Assembly: GCA_014843695.1 (NCBI GenBank)
Contig: CM026386.1
Span: forward strand, 12,088,491-12,152,490
From: Archivesica marissinica
Taxonomy: Eukaryota; Mollusca; Bivalvia; Venerida; Vesicomyidae
Direction: 5' to 3'
DNA length: 64,000 bases
A program made the position numbers and the translations under genes. Each line of letters opens with the position of its first letter. The stretch's first letter is position 1. This document shows, in pieces, positions 52,175 through 62,908 of this stretch. The notes under the pieces are model-generated. The model did not search any database, had not been told where the DNA came from, and was given only the letters and a program-made list of their open reading frames with translations.

Positions 52175-55100
52175 GTAAGTTATTTCAATTCAACATAACT
52201 TGATAAGATATAGTCTATAACGCAATCATAATATAATGGTTAAGGCGTCCGTCTACGGAGCGGGAGGCCGAATGTTCGTTCTGAGATGGCCGGTTGGTAA
52301 CCGAGCTAGTTAAATAATGGTTACCGAAATGACACAGAAAGCCCGCCGGGTTTCCCCAGGCGTTGATATTATCAGAAACTAAATACGGCCCAATTAATGG
52401 TCTCGGTGTTAAAATATATGTATTTGACTGACCAGGCAAACTATATCGACGCCTGTTCCTAGGCTATTGGCTACGCTCAAACATAAATCAAACTCGACTC
52501 ATTATTATAATGCAGACGACATTTATTTATATCTCTTTACAAAAGCCCGAACTAAATCTTACCAATTTAATCCATTTCAGCTTCTTGGGCTTAAGATTAT
52601 CACCCTGGGGTTCGTACTCCGGTTTACCAATGCCATATACAAACCGATGCTGACTGTGGGGTTCCAACTGCTCCATAGGGTACTGGAAGATACAAATCTG
52701 AACAGCTTTGTCGTCAACAACGTTGATGTCGGAGAGGTACCGTCATTTTAATTAGTTTATTAATCTGTCGGATGTATCTATACTCTATAGTTTATACACA
52801 TTTCTTTTAGCTCGATTGCGAAACAAGTTCTTACAACTTATATTAATCACTGTCGAGACCTCAGTCCTGGTGGAAACCATCACCACGAGGGAGAGAGAAG
52901 AGGCAACGTGGAATTTAAATGATTTGCCTAAGGGCACAATCGTAACGGCTCCAGCGGGGCTCGAACTCCGGACCTGAAGCGAATGTGTTACCACTACGCT
53001 ATCGCGACTCGCACTATAATCTATGTGTATATATACTATATATATATATATATATATATATACAGTCTACATCCGTTATAGCGAATTCCGTCGGACCGAA
53101 CACAACACTTCGACATAACCGAAATTTGAATAGCGAAATTCGATATAAACGGAGCCAGTTATATGTAAAACGATAGTGTATGAAACGGGACTTTGATCCG
53201 ACTTCGAGATAACCGGATAATTCAACATAACCGACTTTGACATAGCCGATGTAGACTTATATAGATATATATTCTGCAGCGCCCGCTTGCAAGTATACAG
53301 ACGGATATGTAGTCCAATTGGTAACACGCTGGACTGGTAATCCAGGGATCGCAGGTTTGATCCCCCGTCTGACCCTACTAAAATTAAGTCTTTCAGATGG
53401 GACGTTAAACCGAGGTCTCGTGTCGGTGCTTTACACCGTGCACGTAAAAGAACCAGAGGAGACTCTGGAATGGGTCTCTGTCTGTATCATGCACTATCCT
53501 CCAAAATCTAAAATAACTAATCTCTTCAGGAGGCGTCGCTCATATGGGCAACCGGTAGCGACGATAAATAATACGTAAAACACACACTCGCAAGTATTGT
53601 GTGCAGGCTGTACTGCCGGTGCAAAGCAAATATATGATGACGTGGTGCGAGAATTAAAAGTAATACTTTAACTATATTGGTATACAGAACAGCATTGTGA
53701 ATGCTGGTAGTACATACGTACAAAGTATAGCACAGTATAGCATACATGTCCTATATACAACGTATACATACAAAGTACAACTATGTAATAAGTACAAAGC
53801 ATTGCACAATATAGCACTATAGTAATTACTATATTGGTATAGATAACAGCACGGTTTACCTCTCAATGCACAAGGTTAATATGCATACAACCTTTCTGAT
53901 CGTGGCGATATCGTTTGATGAAATTACATATGCTGAGGCGAAATTGTGGAGAAAATAACATTTATTAAATAATATGACTAATAGTGTATTATGTTCATGC
54001 ATTTCAGGTAATGACTGGCATGGCAACGGGACTGATTCTTGGAGGTCTCGCACTTTTTAGTATCGCGTTATTTGGATGTTGCGGCGCCTCTTGCAAGATC
54101 AAATGCATGCTCTGTGCTGTAAGCTGGTATTTAACCTTTACTTGCATGCATGTTATCTTGGCAATAGTTTACATGCATTTTGACAATATTTTACATGCAT
54201 CTTGACAATAGTTTACATGCATCTTGACAATAGTTTACATGAATCTTGACAATAGTTTACATGCATCTTGACAATAGTTTACATGCATCTTGACAATAGT
54301 TTACATGCATCTTGGCAATAGTTTACATGCATCTTGACAATAGTTTACATGCATCTTGGCAATAGTTTACATGCATCTTGGCAATAGTTTACATGCATCT
54401 TGACAATAGTTTACATGCATCTTGACAATAGTTTACATGCATCTTGACAATAGTTTACATGCATCTTGGCAATAGTTTACATGCATCTTGGCAATAGTTT
54501 ACATGCATCTTGGCAATAGTTTACATGCATCTTGGCAATAGTTTACATGCATCTTGGCAATAGTTTACATGCATCTTGACAATAGTTTACATGCATCTTG
54601 ACAATAGTTTACATGCATCTTGACAATAGTTTATATGCATCTTGACAATAGTTTACATGCATCTTGACAATAGTTTACATGCATCTTGGCAATAGTTTAC
54701 ATGCATCTTGACAATAGTTTACATGCATCTTGACAATAGTTTACATGCATCTTGGCAATAGTTTACATGCATCTTGGCAATAGTTTACATGCATCTTGGC
54801 AATAGTTTACATGCATCTTGACAATAGTTTACATGCATCTTGGCAATAGTTTACATGCATCTTGGCAATAGTTTACATGCATCTTGGCAATAGTTTACAT
54901 GCATCTTGACAATAGTTTACATGCATCTTGACAATAGTTTACATGCATCTTGGCAATAGTTTACATGCATCTTGGCAATAGTTTACATGCATCTTGACAA
55001 TAGTTTACATGCATCTTGGCAATAGTTTACATGCATCTTGACAATAGTTTACATGCATCTTGGCAATAGTTTACATGCATCTTGGCAATAGTTTACATGC

Positions 55101-58100
55101 ATCTTGACAATAGTTACAGTAGTATCCGTAAGGATATATAGACTATTAGTAGGGGCTTGGAAATTAATTGAATCCTCGTGTCAAAGGCCCCTATGCTTCG
55201 ATTTGTGTCGAGCCCCGCCTCCTAACCCAGCTGAGAGTTTTGATACATCCTGTGAGCTGTTTAATTCTAATTAAAAACATCGTGTAGTACTCGACTACTG
55301 GTACATATATCAATGATAACTCTTTCGCCGCATGTGTTCCAGTACTCCACTGTGTCACGATTCACTTATATTTGACTGCTACATCTAACTGATTTACACC
55401 GTGTTTCCGGTCTGACATTGTGTCATTATTCACATATTTCACTGCCAAATCGTTCATGTTTCCTGTACGCCATTGTGTCATTATTGGCGTGGTTGACTGC
55501 TACCACTAACTAGCTGAATGATAACTCTTGTCACCCGTGTTTCCAGTACTGATGGCTCTAACTGTTTCATTCGTGTTTCCAGTACTGATGGCTCTAACTC
55601 TATCACCCGTGTGTGTGCAATACTGATGGCTCTAACTCTTTCAGCCGTGTTTGCAATACGGATGGCTCTAACTCTTTCACCCGTGTTACCAGTACTGATG
55701 GCTCTAACTCTTTCATCCGTGTTTCCAGTACTGATGGCTCTTAACTCTTTCACCCGTGTTTCCAGTACTGATGGCTCTAACTATTTCACCTGTGTTTCCA
55801 GTACTGATGGCTCTAACTGTTTCACCGTGTTTCCAGTACTGATGGCTCTAACTGCTTCACTAGTGTTTCCAATACTGATGGCTCTAACTGTTTCACCCGT
55901 GTTTCCAGTACTGATGGCTCTAACTGTTTCACCCGTGTTTCCAGTACTGATGGCTCTAACTGTTTCACCGTGTTTCCAGTACTGATGGCTCTAACTGTTT
56001 CAACATGTTTCCAGTACTAATGGCTCTAACTCTTGCACCCGTGTTTGCAATACTGATGGCTCTAACTCTTTCACCCGTGTTTCCAGTACTGATGGCTCTA
56101 ACTGTTTCATCATGTTTCCAGTACTAATGGCTCTAACTCTTTCACCCGTGTTTGCAATACTGATGGCTCTAACTCGTTCACCACCCATGTTTGCAATACT
56201 GATGTTTCTAACTGTTTCTCATGAGTTTCCTGTACGGCTTTATTCATTTAGTTAAATGTTATATTATATATATCTGTGGCTATTTTACACCGTGTTTTCA
56301 GTACACTGTACTACATTGGTGACTTTTGCACGTAGTTGACTGGTGGCTCTAACTGTTTCTCGTGTGTTTCCAGTACACTGTACTACATTGTGACTTTATT
56401 CACGTAGTTGACTGATAACTCTAACTGTTTCTCGTGTGTTTCCAGTACACTGTACTACATTGTGACTTTATTCACGTAGTTGACTGATAGCTCTAAATGT
56501 TTCTCGTGTGTTTCCAGTACACTGTACTACATTGTGACTTTATTCACGTAGTTGACTGATAGCTCTAAATGTTTCTCGTGTGTTTCCAGTACACTGTACT
56601 ACATTGTGACTTTATTCACGTAGTTGACTGATAGCTCTAAATGTTTCTCGTGTGTTTCCAGTACACTGTTCTACATTGTGACTTCATTCACATAGTTGAC
56701 TGATAGCTCTAACTGTTTCTCGTGTGTTTCCAGTACAGCATTGTTCTCATTGCGTGCGTGATTGGTGAAGCCATTGTCATAGGACTGTTGTACAGAGAAC
56801 CAGATATCGTAAGTAACATCTACAATATACGCGTGTTCGTGTCATTCCAGTTCATTGTATTAAAGAGAAATTATATCATATAAAATATAAAATAATGCAC
56901 AATTTAAATTATTACTTAAAAATATAGACGCTACTACACATCCTTTCATTATAATTTGTCTGGTTAATAATTACACGGCGGGTAGTTATCCAGCATGCAT
57001 TGTCCGGGTTATTAATTACACGGCGAATAGTTATCCAGAACGCATTGTCCGGGTATTAATAACACGGCGGGTAGTTATCCAGTATGCATTGTCCGGGTAT
57101 TAATTACACGGCGGGTAGTTATCCAGAACGCATTGTCCGGGTAAAAATTACACGGCGGGTAGTTATCCAGTCCACATTGTCCTGGTAAGAATTACACGGC
57201 GGGTAGTTATCCAGCCTGCATTATCCGGTTAATAATTCTTTATATTACCTTATTTGTTTGTGGGACTCTAAATCCACAACAATTCAGTTAATTCATTCTC
57301 TTCAGATCGAGTCAATATCTATAAAACAACAAACTATTTTGCCTTTCCATCCAGGTTAAAGGCAATCTTAAGGAATCGTTGAAGAACTACGCAGGCCTTG
57401 GCTCACCTGCTGTATTTTCTCTCACTTGGAACATCATTATGATTCAGGTAATAACTGCATCATTACATTTTGTTTGTTTTACGTTTATTTATCGTCGCTA
57501 CCGGTTGCCCATATGAGCGACGCCTCCTGAAGAGATTAGTCATTTTAGATTTTGGAGGAGAGTGCATGATACAGACAGAGACCCATTCTAGAGTATCCTC
57601 TGGTTCGTTTACGTGCACGGTGTAAAGCACCGACACGAGACCTCGGTTTAACGTCCCATCTGAAAGATTGTTAATTTTATTAGGGTCAGACGAGGGATCG
57701 AACCTGCGATCCTTGGATTACCAATTATTACATCTAATTTACGCTGCATATAAATGTTAGTTTCAAATGATTTAGTTAAAAGAAAACCGTTGTGGACTAT
57801 ATTTTATTGATGGGTTCTCCTAAACAAATTATACAAATTCATGAGGCGACATACTTGCTATAAATGAGAGCACATGTTGGTAAGTACCTTCCATTCTTTG
57901 TTTTAGAATAAACTTTAAACTTTATTTATTTTACAACGATTGCGAAGCAAGTTCTAACAACTTATATTAATCACTCTCAACAAACAATAAAAAAACCCAA
58001 TTCGAAATCTGTAATCAGACAGGAATACAAATGGAAATGTTGCTGCTAACTTGATTCTGTTTTCAGTTCAGATGCTGTGGCGTGGACAGTTATCAAGATT

Positions 58101-61100
58101 TTGATAGTACGTCCAACTCTTTGTGGAACGTCGTGAAAATTGGCGGTACTACTTATTCGCTGGACACGCCCATAGCTTGTTGCAAGACACTGCCTAGAAC
58201 GACAACGTTAAACGATTGCGCTGTTAGCCCTTTCACACGAAGCCTTAGCAACTATGATAGGGTTCGTACCAGTTTTTGAAAAACAATTTAGGAAAAAGGT
58301 TGTCTCAATTACACAATAAAATGGCCGTTACCCCCTGCTATAAAACTATTTATATTTGCTTAAAGTTCCATTATTTGCCTTTTTTCTTCTTTTTTTACGT
58401 TTATTTATCGTCGCTACCTAACCCATATGAGCGACGCCTCCTAAAGATATTAGTCATTTTAGATGTTGGAGGATAGTGCATGATACACAGAGACCCATTC
58501 CAGAGTCTCCTCTGGTTCTTTATGACTCTTGATGTTGTTGACATATATATTTTGCCTGGTCAGTCAAATAAATATATTTTAACACCGAGACTATTAATAG
58601 GGCCGTATTGAGTTTCTGATCATGTCATTTTGCCAGAAGTTAAAATGAAAAATCAACCGACAGACTGGCACCCTAGCTAGAGTGTGTTTTACGTTTATTT
58701 ATCGTCGCTACCGGTTGCCCATATGAGCGACGACTCCTGAAGAGATTAGTCATTTTATATTCTGGAGGATAGTACAATGATACAGACAGAGACCCATTCA
58801 AGAGTCTCCTCTAGTTCTATTACGTGCACGGTGTAAAGCACCGACACGAGACCTCGGTTTAACGTCCCATCTGAAAGACTATTAATTGTATTAAGGTCAG
58901 ACGGGGAATCGAACCTGCGATCCCTGGATTACCAGTCCAGTGTGTTACCACTGGGCTACAGATCCGTCTGTACCCAGGCTAGACAGATATCAGTGTTGTT
59001 TTATAACATTTATGTCCTCGTTAATGTGATTAGTCCTACAATGCTGTGCACGTGAAAGAACCAGAGGAGATGCTGGAATGGGTATCTGTCTGTATCATTA
59101 CACTATCCTCCAAAAATCTAAAATGACTAATCTCTTCAGGAGGCGTCGTTCATATGGGCAACCGGTAGCGACGATAAATAAACGTAAAACACAAAGTAGG
59201 GTGGGCACAGTTATTTCATTAAATTGCTTGCTACGTGTTGTATATTACACTACATAGTATATATCATCATGGTAATAAGTGGATGAACAGCCAGGTTAAC
59301 ATATGCGCAACCCCCTAGTACAGCGCTTACTGTATTACAAATATAAACTTTATTTGTTTTACAACGATTGCGAAATGAGCTTTACCAACTTATATTAATC
59401 ACTCTCGCTGGCGTGGATGAAAGCGTATGTGTGGTCATTCATGTGGGAGAAAACTGGAGTACCAGGAGAAACCCCACCTGTCCTGTCTCATAGTGGCTAC
59501 CACCGTACTATATAGCTAGCTTCTAACAACTTATATTAATCACTCTCGTTGGCGAGGATGAAAGCGTATTTGTGGTCATTCATGTGGGAGGAAACCGGAG
59601 TACCCGGAGAACGCATCCGTCCGATCCCATAGTGGATACCACCGTACTAACTAGCTAGCTTTTAACAACTTATATTAATCACTCTCGTTGGCGAGGATGA
59701 AAGTGTATTTGTGGTCATTCATGTGGGAGGAAACCGGAGTACCCGGAGAGAACGCATCCGTCCGATCCCATAGTGGATACCACCGTACTAACTAGCTAGC
59801 TTTTAACAACTTATATTAATCACTCTCGTTGGCGAGGATGAAAGCGTATTTGTGGTCATTCATGTGGGAGGAAACCGGAGTACCCGGAGAAAACGCATCC
59901 GTCCGATCTCATAGTGGCTACCACCGTAGGCCTACTATCTAGCTAGCTGTAGTATTCCATAAGTATACATTTACTTTTTGCTATTTCAGGGCTGTTATCA
60001 GACACTGTGGGACTACTATTTGGGAAACACCGATATTGCTGTGCCTGTACTAGTTATTTGTGGAATCATCCAGGTAGGCCCAACTTGTGTATATACTGTA
60101 GACCGTATAACATTAGAATGTTTCTGTCACTATCTCATAATAACAGAAATAATTAAATGGTGAACTCGTGAACTGAGAAGTACGAAATTCCACGGTTCCA
60201 CACTTCAAGATTTCATGATTATATTTATTGTGTTGTGTTTTGGGTTTATTTATCGTCGCTACCGGTTGCCCATATGAGCGACGCCTCCTGAAGAGATTAA
60301 GTCATTTTAGATGTTTGGAGGATAGTGCAACGATACAGATATATACCCATTCCAGAACCTCGTGTTCTTTTACTACGTGTACGAGACATCGGTTTAAAGT
60401 CCCATCTCTGAAAGACTGTTAATTTTATTAGGGTCAGACGGGGGATCGATCCTGCGATCCATGGATTCCCAGTCCATTATATTTATTAACCCTTTCAACA
60501 CCACAGACCTCTAAATAGGCTTACAAAAAGTGTAGATCCAGATGAGCCGGCTCGTGACGAGCCGTCTCATCAGGATCTGCACTTTTTGCCAGTGATATGA
60601 CTATTTTTAGACATAATTACCCATTTTGATAAATGAACTTGTCCAAATGTGATTTTCTGATTCATTTATTGGTTTATGAATATCATGGACCAGTCCATGT
60701 GAGTTACTTGGTGTTGAATGGGTTAAATGTAAATTATTGAAGTTGGCACAGGGCTTTTGTTCTATGTCGTCGTAGGATTTAATTAATTCTATATTATCGC
60801 AGCATAGATGGGGATTTATATTAAAGAAAATAACCGAATTAATTTATATAACGTATACAATTATATGTATCTTGTTAGTCTAATATAATTATAAGCAAAG
60901 ACATTTTATTTCCAAATCAATTGTCAAAGGAGAATGAACTTATTTTAATTTTCTCTGTATCTAATGTCACATGATAAAATTCAACATTACCCTGAGACAC
61001 CATTTTACTGCCAAAAGTTAATATAATATAATATAATATATAATAAAATGTGTGTGATTGGGCACCGAATCCACTTATGTAAACAGCACACAAATATGTG

Positions 61101-62109
61101 TGTTTTATGTTTATTTATCGTCGCTATCGGTTGCCCACATGAGCGACGCCTCCTGGAGAGATTCATTTTAGATTTTTGTAGGATAGTGCAATGATACAGA
61201 CAGAGATCCATTCCAGAGTCTCTTCTGGTTCTACAGCACCGACACTAGACCTCGGTTTAAAGTCCCATGTGAAAGATTGTTAATTTATTATTGTCAGACG
61301 GGGGATCGAACCTGCGATCCCTTGATTACCAGTCCAGCGTATTAACCACTGGATTACAGATCCGTCTGATACCACACACATGCATGCATGTAATAGTTAT
61401 AGTTCCAACAAAGCCATCAAAGAATTCTAAAACGAAGGTTTTGTTAATTGCATAAAGTTGGGTGTATACATCCGTTAATTGGAAATACAGTCTACATCCG
61501 TTAATTGGAAATACAGTCTACATCCGTTAATTGGAAATACAGTCTACATCCGTTAATTGGAAATACAGTCTACATCCGTTAATTGGAAATACAGTCTACA
61601 TCCGTTAGTTGGAAATACAGTCTACATCCGTTAATTGGAAATACAGTCTACATCCATTAATTGGAAATACAGTCTACATCCGTTAATTGGAAATACAGTC
61701 TTCATCCGTTAATTGGAAATACAGTCTACATCCGTTATGTCGAATTCCGTCGGACCGAACAAAATTCTTCGACATAACCGAAGTTTGACTTAACGAAATT
61801 CGTAACATTCGAAATATGTAAAATGATCTGAAACGGGACTTTGAGATCCGACTTCGAGATAACCGGAGAATTAGACATACCCGATTTTGACATTACGGAT
61901 GTAGAATGTATGTTTAATCATATTTTATTGCAAATCAATAGTATATATATGCCATACACATAAAGATCAATACATAGCATGAAAATGACCCAAACCATTT
62001 GCATGTTCATTTTTTCAATGCAATACTCTCATTGTTGCAGGTGTCGTTCATCGTCTTTGCGATTGTTTTATCACGACCAGAGAGCGCAAGAAACCGACAA
62101 CAAATCTAA
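52115..62109 (+). CDS. Tetraspanin, eight-exon gene
   Basis: Joined exons 52,115-52,174; 52,581-52,736; 54,008-54,118; 56,734-56,808; 57,355-57,447; 58,067-58,261; 59,990-60,073; 62,041-62,109: 843 nt, 280 residues plus TAA. Every intron is phase 0 with GT/AG ends. Four membrane segments: about residues 9-33, 80-97, 110-130 and 246-268. A conserved Asn lies in TM1 (LVLVNFIFMLLG), GCCGA follows TM2 and a Glu is in TM3 (VIGEAIVIG). The large extracellular loop has CCG at 168-170, PIACC at 200-204, Cys216 and GC at 231-232: six cysteines, the classic tetraspanin loop. Tetraspanins organise membrane microdomains by binding partner proteins. The subfamily is not assigned. Introns hold seven SINE-A copies and several arrays. 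Confidence 0.93.
52225..52472 (+). mobile_element. SINE-E copy, tetraspanin intron 1
   Basis: tRNA-like start ATAATGGTTAAGGCGTCCGT with a degenerate B box, then AGAAAGCCCGCCGGGTTTCC, ACGGCCCAATTAATGGTCTC and GACTGACCAGGCAAACTATA. Shares its 3' half with 51,345-51,800 and 58,545-58,672. Confidence 0.6.
52581..52736 (+). CDS. Tetraspanin exon 2
   Basis: 52 codons from LLGLKIITLGFVLRF (end of TM1) through the small extracellular loop to VVNNVDVGE. Acceptor CCATTTCAG, donor GGAGAG/GTACCG. Phase 0 both ends. Confidence 0.9.
52800..53013 (-). mobile_element. SINE-C copy, tetraspanin intron 2
   Basis: Minus strand: AGCTCGATTGCGAAACAAGT tail, GAGGCAACGTGGAATTTAAA body, head complement AGCGGGGCTCGAACTCCGGA and CGCTATCGCGACT. 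Confidence 0.87.
53025..53062. repeat. (TA)n microsatellite
   Basis: TA dinucleotide run with one interruption, directly before a TA-flanked MITE. Confidence 0.9.
53063..53258. mobile_element. Pogo/mariner-like MITE family K, copy 1
   Basis: Left CAGTCTACATCCGTTATAGC and right CATAGCCGATGTAGACT are inverted. The interior has CCGTCGGACCGAACAC and CGACATAACCGAAATTTG, a phrase style typical of pogo/Tigger-type ends. TA flanks. A second copy is at 61,722-61,906. Confidence 0.75.
53296..53588 (+). mobile_element. SINE-A copy, tetraspanin intron 2
   Basis: ACAGACGGATATGTAGTCCA, GGTTTGATCCCCCGTCTGAC, full body, tail ACGATAAATAATACGTAAAA. Confidence 0.9.
53590..54000. other. Intron 2 remainder
   Basis: Loosely repetitive phrases such as ACTATATTGGTATA at 53,673 and 53,831 and ACAAAGTA several times, but no clear array. 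Confidence 0.4.
54008..54118 (+). CDS. Tetraspanin exon 3
   Basis: 37 codons: VMTGMATGLILGGLALFSIA, then the GCCGA motif and CKIKCMLCA. TM2 and the intracellular loop. Acceptor GCATTTCAG, donor GCT/GTAAGC. Confidence 0.93.
54150..55113. repeat. 22-bp minisatellite, about 43 units, tetraspanin intron 3
   Basis: Unit ACATGCATCTTGACAATAGT plus TT, with a frequent TTGGCAA variant. Very homogeneous. It begins with decayed units just after exon 3. Confidence 0.95.
55330..56733 (+). repeat. Arrays built from the exon 4 splice-acceptor neighbourhood
   Basis: Three linked zones. 55,330-55,520: decayed units of about 72 bp with GTGTTCCAGTAC or GTGTTTCCGGT. 55,535-56,220: about 19 units of 36 bp with TGATGGCTCTAACTCTTTCA and CCCGTGTTTCCAGTAC. 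56,280-56,733: about six units of 71-73 bp with TTTCTCGTGTGTTTCCAGTA, CACTGTACTACATTGTGAC and GTAGTTGACTGATAGCTCTA. The last unit runs straight into the true acceptor TTTCCAG/TACAGCATTG of exon 4. Long frames over the 36-bp part exist because 36 is divisible by 3 and are not genes. Confidence 0.9.
56734..56808 (+). CDS. Tetraspanin exon 4
   Basis: 25 codons, YSIVLIACVIGEAIVIGLLY then REPDI: TM3 with the conserved Glu. Acceptor TGTGTTTCCAG, donor GATATC/GTAAGT. The acceptor sits in the last unit of a tandem array. Confidence 0.92.
56958..57235. repeat. 43-44-bp minisatellite, about six units
   Basis: Unit ATTACACGGCGGGTAGTTAT, CCAG, then CATTGTCCGGGTA. In tetraspanin intron 4. Confidence 0.9.
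57355..57447 (+). CDS. Tetraspanin exon 5
   Basis: 31 codons, VKGNLKESLKNYAGLG through FSLTWNIIMIQ. Start of the large loop; donor CAG/GTAATA falls just before the CCG exon, as in many tetraspanins. Acceptor TTCCATCCAG. Confidence 0.93.
57475..57722 (-). mobile_element. SINE-A copy, head truncated, tetraspanin intron 5
   Basis: TTTACGTTTATTTATCGTCG tail, body, and head complement up to CCTTGGATTACCA. Confidence 0.88.
57910..57979 (-). mobile_element. SINE-B 3' fragment
   Basis: AAACTTTAAACTTTATTTAT, CGATTGCGAAGCAAGTTCTA, ACAACTTATATTAATCACTC. Confidence 0.82.
58067..58261 (+). CDS. Tetraspanin exon 6
   Basis: 65 codons, FRCCGVDSYQDFDST through DTPIACCKTLPR and NDCAVSP to SNYDR. The core of the large extracellular loop with five of its six cysteines. 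Acceptor TGTTTTCAG. Donor AGG/GTTCGT is weak, but gives the right phase and joins to GCYQTLW. Confidence 0.92.
58386..58522 (-). mobile_element. SINE-A 3' half
   Basis: TTTACGTTTATTTATCGTCG, AGCGACGCCTCCTAAAGATA, ending GAGTCTCCTCTGGTTCTTTA. Head and mid-body absent. Confidence 0.85.
58545..58672 (-). mobile_element. SINE-E 3' half
   Basis: TTTTGCCTGGTCAGTCAAAT and CACCGAGACTATTAATAGGG are the reverse complement of the SINE-E end. Confidence 0.7.
58684..58975 (-). mobile_element. SINE-A copy, full length, tetraspanin intron 6
   Basis: TTTTACGTTTATTTATCGTC through CACTGGGCTACAGATCCGTC. Confidence 0.92.
59040..59200 (+). mobile_element. SINE-A copy, 5' truncated
   Basis: Starts ATGCTGTGCACGTGAAAGAA, ends GCGACGATAAATAAACGTAA. 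Only 65 bp after the previous SINE-A and in opposite orientation. Confidence 0.88.
59340..59945 (-). repeat. Four tandem copies of a SINE-B 3' half, about 141-bp period
   Basis: AACTTATATTAATCACTCTC recurs near 59,387, 59,528, 59,668 and 59,809, each followed by GCGAGGATGAAAGCGTAT and GGAAACCGGAGTACCCGG, joined by AGCTAGCTTTTAACAAC. Only the first copy has the original TTTATTTGTTTTACAACG tail. Confidence 0.88.
59990..60073 (+). CDS. Tetraspanin exon 7
   Basis: 28 codons, GCYQTLWDYYLGNTDIAVPV then LVICGIIQ. The last loop cysteine and the first half of TM4. Acceptor CTATTTCAG, donor CAG/GTAGGC. Confidence 0.93.
60228..60478 (-). mobile_element. SINE-A copy, tetraspanin intron 7
   Basis: TTTATTTATCGTCGCTACCG tail, shortened mid-body, head complement GGGGGATCGATCCTGCGATC, end missing. 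Confidence 0.87.
60486..60726 (+). mobile_element. TTAA MITE family T1, copy 7
   Basis: TTAACCCTTTCAACACC to GGTGTTGAATGGGTTAA. Almost identical to copy 1 at 7229, 53 kb away. Confidence 0.9.
60727..61095. other. Intron 7 sequence, nothing recognised
   Basis: AT-rich, with a short (TAATA)n stretch near 61,020. Confidence 0.5.
61098..61372 (-). mobile_element. SINE-A copy, tetraspanin intron 7
   Basis: TTTATGTTTATTTATCGTCG, body with a deletion around the TTCTGGTTCTACAGCACCGA join, head complement GATTACAGATCCGTCTG. Confidence 0.9.
61474..61740. repeat. 26-bp minisatellite grown from the end of MITE K
   Basis: Unit TTAATTGGAAATACAGTCTA plus CATCCG, about ten copies. CAGTCTACATCCGTTA is the terminal sequence of the MITE that begins in the last unit (61,722). 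Confidence 0.9.
61722..61906. mobile_element. Pogo/mariner-like MITE family K, copy 2
   Basis: CAGTCTACATCCGTTATGTC at the left, CATTACGGATGTAGAATG at the right, and CCGTCGGACCGAACAAAATT inside, as in copy 1. Confidence 0.78.
62041..62109 (+). CDS. Tetraspanin exon 8, terminal
   Basis: Acceptor CATTGTTGCAG. 22 codons, VSFIVFAIVLSRPESARNRQ then QI, and TAA at 62,107-62,109. Completes TM4 and a short basic cytoplasmic tail. Confidence 0.92.
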   Translation: MSFIVFAIVLSRPESARNRQQI

Positions 62110-62266
62110 ACATGGTGAAATACAAACATGGTAACTTATTATTACTGCATGTTTTCAATAGCAAAACTAACCATTTACTAAATTGATTTAGTGAAGAGGA
62201 GGGGTTTCTACAGTACACGTGTGTTCATTAACAAGTTGACCACTCTGTTTTCATCGAGACTACTTT

Positions 62267-62558
62267 GTGTGTGTGTACATTTATTTATCGTCGCTACCGG
62301 TTGCCCATATGACGGACGCCTCCTGAAGAGATTAGTCATTTTAGATTTTTGGAGGATAGTGCAATGATACAGACAGAGGCCCATTCCAGAGTATCATATG
62401 GTTCTTTTACGTGCACAGTGTAAAGCACCGACACGAGACATCGACTTAAAGTCCCATCTGAAAGACTGATCATTTTGTTAGGGTCAGACGGGGGATCGAA
62501 CCTGCGATCCTGGATTACCAGTCCAGTGTATTAACCACTGTACTACAGATCCGTCTGT
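62267..62558 (-). mobile_element. SINE-A copy downstream of tetraspanin
   Basis: ATTTATTTATCGTCGCTACC, GACGGACGCCTCCTGAAGAG, head complement ATCGAACCTGCGATCC and ACTACAGATCCGTCTG. Confidence 0.92.
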
Positions 62559-62788
62559 TAAAATATTTAATGTACAGTACATGTATTTATAGCACGCTTC
62601 ACATACACTCGCCCATATGGTTTACCGGCGGCGAGGGTAAATAAACGGAATCATCATCATCTCGATCTAAGAAGCTTATATGTATATTGGAGTGAACAGA
62701 ATGCTTTCAGTGTTTTTATAAAAGACTTCTAAGCCTGAACAAGAGCACTGCTACTATAAACATTTCATGTTTGTGTTCAATTTTTCAG

Positions 62789-62908
62789 GTCTGCAGATTC
62801 GTTCTCCCGTCCACCAAAGACACACACGTGATACTCTTGTTGTAAATGAAAGCAACCCATCTCAAGATGGTGAACTTCATTCACATCAGGACGACGACAT
62901 TCCAACTC
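62789..62908 (+). other. Possible alternative or 3' untranslated exon of tetraspanin
   Basis: A good acceptor (GTTCAATTTTTCAG ending at 62,788) precedes non-repeat sequence into which a SINE-D has inserted. If joined to exon 7 it would read VCRFVLPSTKDTHVILLL and stop, replacing half of TM4. Alternatively it is a spliced 3' UTR or chance. Confidence 0.25.

Noticed and set aside
55518..55985. 155-codon plus-strand frame with repeated MALTLSPVFPVL-type peptide
   Set aside because: It is the 36-bp intronic array; 36 is divisible by three, so a frame stays open by chance.
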